Positions 60,728 to 64,000 of a DNA stretch of 64,000 nucleotides are shown one piece after another; the first letter of the stretch is position 1, and every line of letters begins with the position of its first letter. The position numbers and the translations under genes were made by a program. The notes beneath the pieces are model-generated. The model did not search any database. It had not been told where the DNA came from and saw only the letters and a list, made by a program, of their open reading frames with translations. Source of the DNA: Armatimonadota bacterium (GTDB lineage: Bacteria > Armatimonadota > Fimbriimonadia > Fimbriimonadales > Fimbriimonadaceae); NCBI GenBank assembly GCA_017303935.1, contig JAFLBD010000002.1, forward strand, positions 682,001 through 746,000. Direction: 5' to 3'.

Positions 60728-61201
60728 ATGAAATTAGTAAAAATTGGGGCAGTTATTGCATTAGTGGCGGCGATTTTGTTCAGCTCGCAACCAGGGCAAG
60801 CCCACGAGGCCGATTGCCCTTACTGCAAAATCAAACTAGTTCAGAATACGAAAGATTCGGACAACGAAGTGGTCGTCAGGTTTGGGAACAAGAGAATCGA
60901 GTACCGGTGCATTTATTGCGTGATCGCGGATCAAGATCGAGTGAAGTCTGATCTGATCGTTTACGCTCCGAGTGAAATCGTCGGGAAGCCTGTTCTGCTC
61001 CGCCGAATCGCTGGCGAATGGACGGGCCCTGAAGGAGCGGTTTACTTGAATCTCCTCAAGGGGCACGAACAGTGCGCAGTTACAGCGCGCGCGTTCACCA
61101 CGAAAGAAGCGTTTGAAAAATACGTCTCGCTCCATAAGCTGGACGGTGCGAAGCCATTGACTCTCAAAGAGTTCGTCGAGGCTGTGAGCAAGAAGGGTTA
61201 A
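60728..61201 (+). CDS. Secreted NosL-like small protein with two CxxC pairs
   Basis: The 157-aa protein has a signal peptide (A-V-I-A-L-V-A-A-I-L-F) and then C30-P-Y-C33 and C61-I-Y-C64. The second half has V-Y-L-N-L-L-K-G-H-E-Q-C, R-A-F-T-T-K-E-A-F and A-K-P-L-T-L-K-E-F. It resembles NosL, the copper-delivery lipoprotein of nitrous oxide reductase, in fold style only. The same double-CxxC unit and the same tail pattern recur at the end of the next gene. Start ATG 60728 has AGGAGG upstream. Confidence 0.6.
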   Translation: MKLVKIGAVIALVAAILFSSQPGQAHEADCPYCKIKLVQNTKDSDNEVVVRFGNKRIEYRCIYCVIADQDRVKSDLIVYAPSEIVGKPVLLRRIAGEWTGPEGAVYLNLLKGHEQCAVTARAFTTKEAFEKYVSLHKLDGAKPLTLKEFVEAVSKKG

Positions 61202-61204
61202 CCC

Positions 61205-62713
61205 ATGAGAAAACTCATTGCAAACAAGCTTCTGGTGATGGCAGGAGTGGCTTGCCTTGCCGCAGTTGGTCTTGCAGAAACAGGTGAGCAGGGCGCGCCT
61301 CCCGCGTGGATGTCGAGTCCTTACTCGGATCACCTTTTCTACAACCGCGGACCTTACAACTTTGCGATTCGAAAATTGCCCAAGTTTGCTGCCGACATGT
61401 ATGGCACTGGGGTCGGTCATGCCATGGCCTATGAAGCCCTAGTCACCGGGCGAGAGCAGCAGCTGGAAAGCCGAGTTTTCGAACAAATCACGAAGGCTCT
61501 GAAGGCACCACCCACGTTGCCGGTGGACGAATCGACAATCCAGCCAACGTTTGCCAAGCGCTATGGTGCGCTCGAAAAGGTCTTCGATTGGGCGCATTTG
61601 CTCCACTTCCAAACTCTGGATGTACTCACATACCGGGGTTGGAACGATGCGCAGAAAGAAGCGGAGCTAGACCGGCTGTGGAAGTTCTACAGCGCGCAAC
61701 CGTTTGCGATTACAGGGCTTCCGATGAACATGGAAGTTCAGGATGGCCAATCCTATTCTGGTGCCTTCCGAAAGAAGTATCCGAAGGTCAATGGTCTCTT
61801 TTGGGGATATCACTGGCTACAGTCGTCGGGTTACGACATGCTGTATCGAACGCCAATGAATTCGCACGCGCCTCAGTATGAAGTGGTTGGCGACGCTTAT
61901 CGACAGACGGAGTTGTTCAAGACCGACCGTGAATTCATGCCGATGATGGGCGAGCTGAGCCCAAGATTCTCCGCGCGGTTCCCCGAGATAGCAAACTCGT
62001 TCGACAACTTGCACATGTTGCATGACAACGTCAACGACATTTTGGCTACGCCAGGGCTGAATCTTGCCGAGCAAAAGCGGCTGATCGATGAGGCAATTTG
62101 GCGCGTTTTGCAATCCACGCATGCTGGGGAAATTTCAGGAGACGGATTGCCCAATTCGCTCCATGATCACCGGGCGGTTCCAGGAATGCCGGGCATGGGA
62201 TGGATGAAGGGCACGACCGACGACGCCATGTATATGGCTGGCATGGGCTGGATGAACATGGAGCAGTGTGGGCATTGCTCGATGAATCTGCCGTCTGGTC
62301 CAGTTTGGGGAGCGACAGTCTCGGCAAACGGATGGACGATGCGTGTTCGATGCTTGCTGTGCGCTCGTGATATGGCGTCAGAGACGTTGGGACGGGCGAT
62401 TATTCGTGCTGCCACCGAAGATCCAGACCAGACTTTGGTGCTGATCTCAGACGAAGAAGGGAACTGGACAACAAGCAATCCGAACGTTGTGTTTCTGGAG
62501 GAAATGGGCGAGCATCCTTCTTGTCAGAAATGGTCGCGGGCGTTCACCAGCGTCACTGCGTTCAGAGCGTTCGTGGCGGACAATCCAGAGTATTCGAACG
62601 CCAAGCCGCTTTCGCTCGCCGAATGGCAGCTATTGAGCGAAGGCAAGACTCCAGATACTTATGAGCGGATCGACAAACCGAGCCCCTATGGCACACGCGG
62701 GGGGACAAATTGA
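61205..62713 (+). CDS. Large secreted protein with C-terminal NosL-like domain
   Basis: The 502-aa protein has a signal peptide. A helical N-terminal part of about 320 residues of unknown type is rich in aromatics (H-L-L-H-F-Q-T-L-D-V-L-T-Y-R-G-W), with a His/Met/Gly-rich hinge around 315-350. The C-terminal domain has C355-G-H-C358 and C383-L-L-C386, then R-A-F-T-S-V-T-A-F and A-K-P-L-S-L-A-E-W. That C-terminal unit is homologous to the whole preceding protein. The start follows the NosL-like stop by 3 nt. Confidence 0.6.
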   Translation: MRKLIANKLLVMAGVACLAAVGLAETGEQGAPPAWMSSPYSDHLFYNRGPYNFAIRKLPKFAADMYGTGVGHAMAYEALVTGREQQLESRVFEQITKALKAPPTLPVDESTIQPTFAKRYGALEKVFDWAHLLHFQTLDVLTYRGWNDAQKEAELDRLWKFYSAQPFAITGLPMNMEVQDGQSYSGAFRKKYPKVNGLFWGYHWLQSSGYDMLYRTPMNSHAPQYEVVGDAYRQTELFKTDREFMPMMGELSPRFSARFPEIANSFDNLHMLHDNVNDILATPGLNLAEQKRLIDEAIWRVLQSTHAGEISGDGLPNSLHDHRAVPGMPGMGWMKGTTDDAMYMAGMGWMNMEQCGHCSMNLPSGPVWGATVSANGWTMRVRCLLCARDMASETLGRAIIRAATEDPDQTLVLISDEEGNWTTSNPNVVFLEEMGEHPSCQKWSRAFTSVTAFRAFVADNPEYSNAKPLSLAEWQLLSEGKTPDTYERIDKPSPYGTRGGTN

Positions 62714-63429
62714 CGCGAATCGCCCTCGTTTTGAGCTTGTGCATGATCGTTACAACCACGTTTGCCAGCGATCATAACAACCTCGATAGCGGCCGGCCTC
62801 TGAGTTTTGATGACGCAAAGACGTTGGCTTATGGAGAGCGCGCGATCGAATTTGGCACCGTTTGGAATCTTCGTGAAGATCGTAGACCACACCTTTCGCT
62901 GATGACGGAGTTCAAGTACGGCATTGCGATGAACGCCGAGATCGGTGTTGGGCTCGCGACACATGAGGACTACGCGCACATCTCGTACTTGCGGCAACTT
63001 CGCCGTGAAACCGATGCTGGCCCTGCACAAGCGTTCAAAATCGAACTCGCATTTCCGAGTACGGCAGAAGGTTCGGGAGTGCAAATGCACCTTCGCTGGA
63101 TCGCGAGTCGCATGGTTGGTGCTTACGACACCATTCACCTCAATTTGGACATGGAAGCCGATTCGATTCACCGCTCTGGCGAATCGAAATTGCGGTTTGG
63201 AGCGACGCTTGGATACCAACGTCCGCTGGGTGCGCCAACTCAATTCCACCGAACTCTCGTGGGAGAAATTGGTTTAGAACCACTGCCGCGGTCTGGTTGG
63301 ACGCCCAATTATGGAGTCGGAATGCGCGAGTTAATCTCTCCTCGGGAAGTAGTCGACTTTGGGATTCAGGCCAGGAATAGGCGAGGATTCGGAGCGACGA
63401 TCACAGCTGGGTACTCGCTATCCTTCTGA
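62710..63429 (+). CDS. Secreted barrel-like protein
   Basis: The 239-aa protein starts with TTG and overlaps the previous stop. It has a signal peptide and then repeated amphipathic strands (E-I-G-V-G-L-A, F-G-A-T-L-G-Y, I-T-A-G-Y-S-L-S-F) ending in an aromatic residue (F239), typical of outer-membrane barrels. It could be the outer-membrane component of the cluster. No family is recognised. Confidence 0.55.
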   Translation: MTRIALVLSLCMIVTTTFASDHNNLDSGRPLSFDDAKTLAYGERAIEFGTVWNLREDRRPHLSLMTEFKYGIAMNAEIGVGLATHEDYAHISYLRQLRRETDAGPAQAFKIELAFPSTAEGSGVQMHLRWIASRMVGAYDTIHLNLDMEADSIHRSGESKLRFGATLGYQRPLGAPTQFHRTLVGEIGLEPLPRSGWTPNYGVGMRELISPREVVDFGIQARNRRGFGATITAGYSLSF

Positions 63430-63435
63430 AAAAGC

Positions 63436-63464
63436 GGTTGCTTGGGGTTAGTCCCCAAGCAACC
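63436..63464. terminator. Terminator between the metal cluster and the ABC permease
   Basis: GGTTGCTTGGGG (63436-63447) and CCCCAAGCAACC (63453-63464) form a perfect hairpin with a 5-nt loop. On the minus strand it is followed by a T-run. The stop codon of the convergent permease gene lies in the loop region (63448-63450). Confidence 0.75.
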
Positions 63465-64000
63465 GGCGAGGCAGTATCAGTTTGACGGCGTAGATCATTG
63501 AACCCAGGCAACCAAAGACAACCACGATCGCGGGGCCGGTGGGCCAGTCGCGGGTGTAGCTCATCCACAATCCGCCAAGATTCCCGAGGATGACCACGGG
63601 GAGGCAGATCAGAAGCGATGGCTCGAATTTGGACACCAAAAGGAAAGCACAAACCGGAGGCATCACGAGCCAAGTGAACACTACGAGAACTCCGGCCACC
63701 TTTACGGATGAAGCGACCACAAATGCAAGTAAGGCATAGAACAGAAAGTCTAACGCGACTCGCTTGATGCCAGTAGGGGCAGCGGATTCACCCGTGGAGA
63801 TCGCGGCATTCGCCCGCCACGTCAACATGGCGATCACCACAAGAATTGAATACACCAAAGCAGTGTGATTCACCGACCCCGAATCGACGAGGAGCAGACT
63901 TCCGGAGAGGATGTCCTTAAGCTCTTCAACTCCGTGTTCGGTGTTTTCTAGCACGATGATTCCAAGCGCGGAGGCCACAACGAACACGATTCCGATGATT
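63448..64000 (-). CDS. Metal ABC transporter permease, ABC-3 family (partial)
   Basis: This is a partial, multi-helix membrane protein whose 5' end lies beyond the window. The pattern (L-L-V-D-S-G-S-V, A-F-V-V-A-S-S-V-K-V-A-G-V-L-V-V, M-P-P-V-C-A-F-L-L) fits permeases of the zinc/manganese ABC-3 family. A GTG at 63987 is internal to the open frame, not a certain start. It converges on the candidate metal-handling cluster, supporting a metal theme for the region. Confidence 0.7.
   Translation of the reverse strand, partial: IIGIVFVVASALGIIVLENTEHGVEELKDILSGSLLLVDSGSVNHTALVYSILVVIAMLTWRANAAISTGESAAPTGIKRVALDFLFYALLAFVVASSVKVAGVLVVFTWLVMPPVCAFLLVSKFEPSLLICLPVVILGNLGGLWMSYTRDWPTGPAIVVVFGCLGSMIYAVKLILPRRLLGD

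Overview
The window looks like a piece of chromosome from a free-living, aerobic, diderm bacterium of moderate GC content. My best guess is the Armatimonadota (Fimbriimonas-like), at moderate confidence. The guess rests on gene content: two PEP-CTERM proteins, a DUF5916 outer-membrane-barrel protein, futalosine-pathway menaquinone synthesis (mqnE), a SufU-type Fe-S system, RNase HIII, many small secreted proteins of unknown function, and frequent GTG/TTG starts. Almost everything is housekeeping or conserved accessory sequence. I saw no insertion sequence, integrase, prophage or CRISPR array.

Layout. 0-11 kb: lipoprotein tail, ftsK/spoIIIE, a DsbD-N-like secreted protein, typA, DUF2892 protein, DUF5916 protein, S10 carboxypeptidase, short RNase HIII, purK and a copper-chaperone-like HMA protein. 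11.4-14.7 kb: tmRNA (ssrA), then a GH5 glycosidase overlapping a PEP-CTERM protein. 14.7-21 kb: VOC protein, 7Fe ferredoxin, PilZ protein, GbsR-like regulator, lon and acs. 21-26 kb: unknown proteins, a 73-nt palindromic repeat, a HEPN-like protein, tRNA-Ser(CGA) and a YyaL-like protein that has lost its cysteines. 26-30.7 kb: gatC-gatA-membrane protein-ispE-nucleotidyltransferase operon, closed by a terminator. 30.8-34.1 kb: Fe-S operon sufS-sufU-sufT-like-rrf2-iscA-like-DUF488. 34-41.4 kb: uvrC, ECF sigma factor, YjfB-like protein, small proteins, coiled-coil protein, coaD and Ser/Thr kinase. 41.5-50.7 kb: DUF5107 protein, M60 metallopeptidase, mqnE, ileS, lspA and a second PEP-CTERM protein. 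50.7-54 kb: glycosyltransferase, YCII-like protein, tRNA-Val(GAC), cytochrome P460-like lipoprotein and an unknown protein. 54-57 kb: second copy of the 73-nt palindrome, then two ArsR-SRPBCC pairs flanking two DinB genes. 57-64 kb: a PLP decarboxylase, then a run of secreted cysteine-rich, YtkA-like, NosL-like and barrel-like proteins converging on a metal ABC-3 permease cut by the window end.

Most interesting observations. (1) A 73-nt palindromic repeat occurs twice, and both its outer and inner stems differ by compensating changes. (2) The 59.0-63.4 kb operon encodes two proteins sharing a NosL-like double-CxxC domain, one of them fused to a large unknown N-terminal domain; it is a candidate undescribed metal (copper?) handling system. 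(3) Two ArsR-SRPBCC modules share an identical 11-nt element, which in one forms a perfect inverted repeat over the -10 box. (4) Many genes have a -10 box only 6-9 nt before the start codon, implying widespread leaderless transcription. (5) A perfect 10-bp-arm inverted repeat lies directly before the mqnE promoter.
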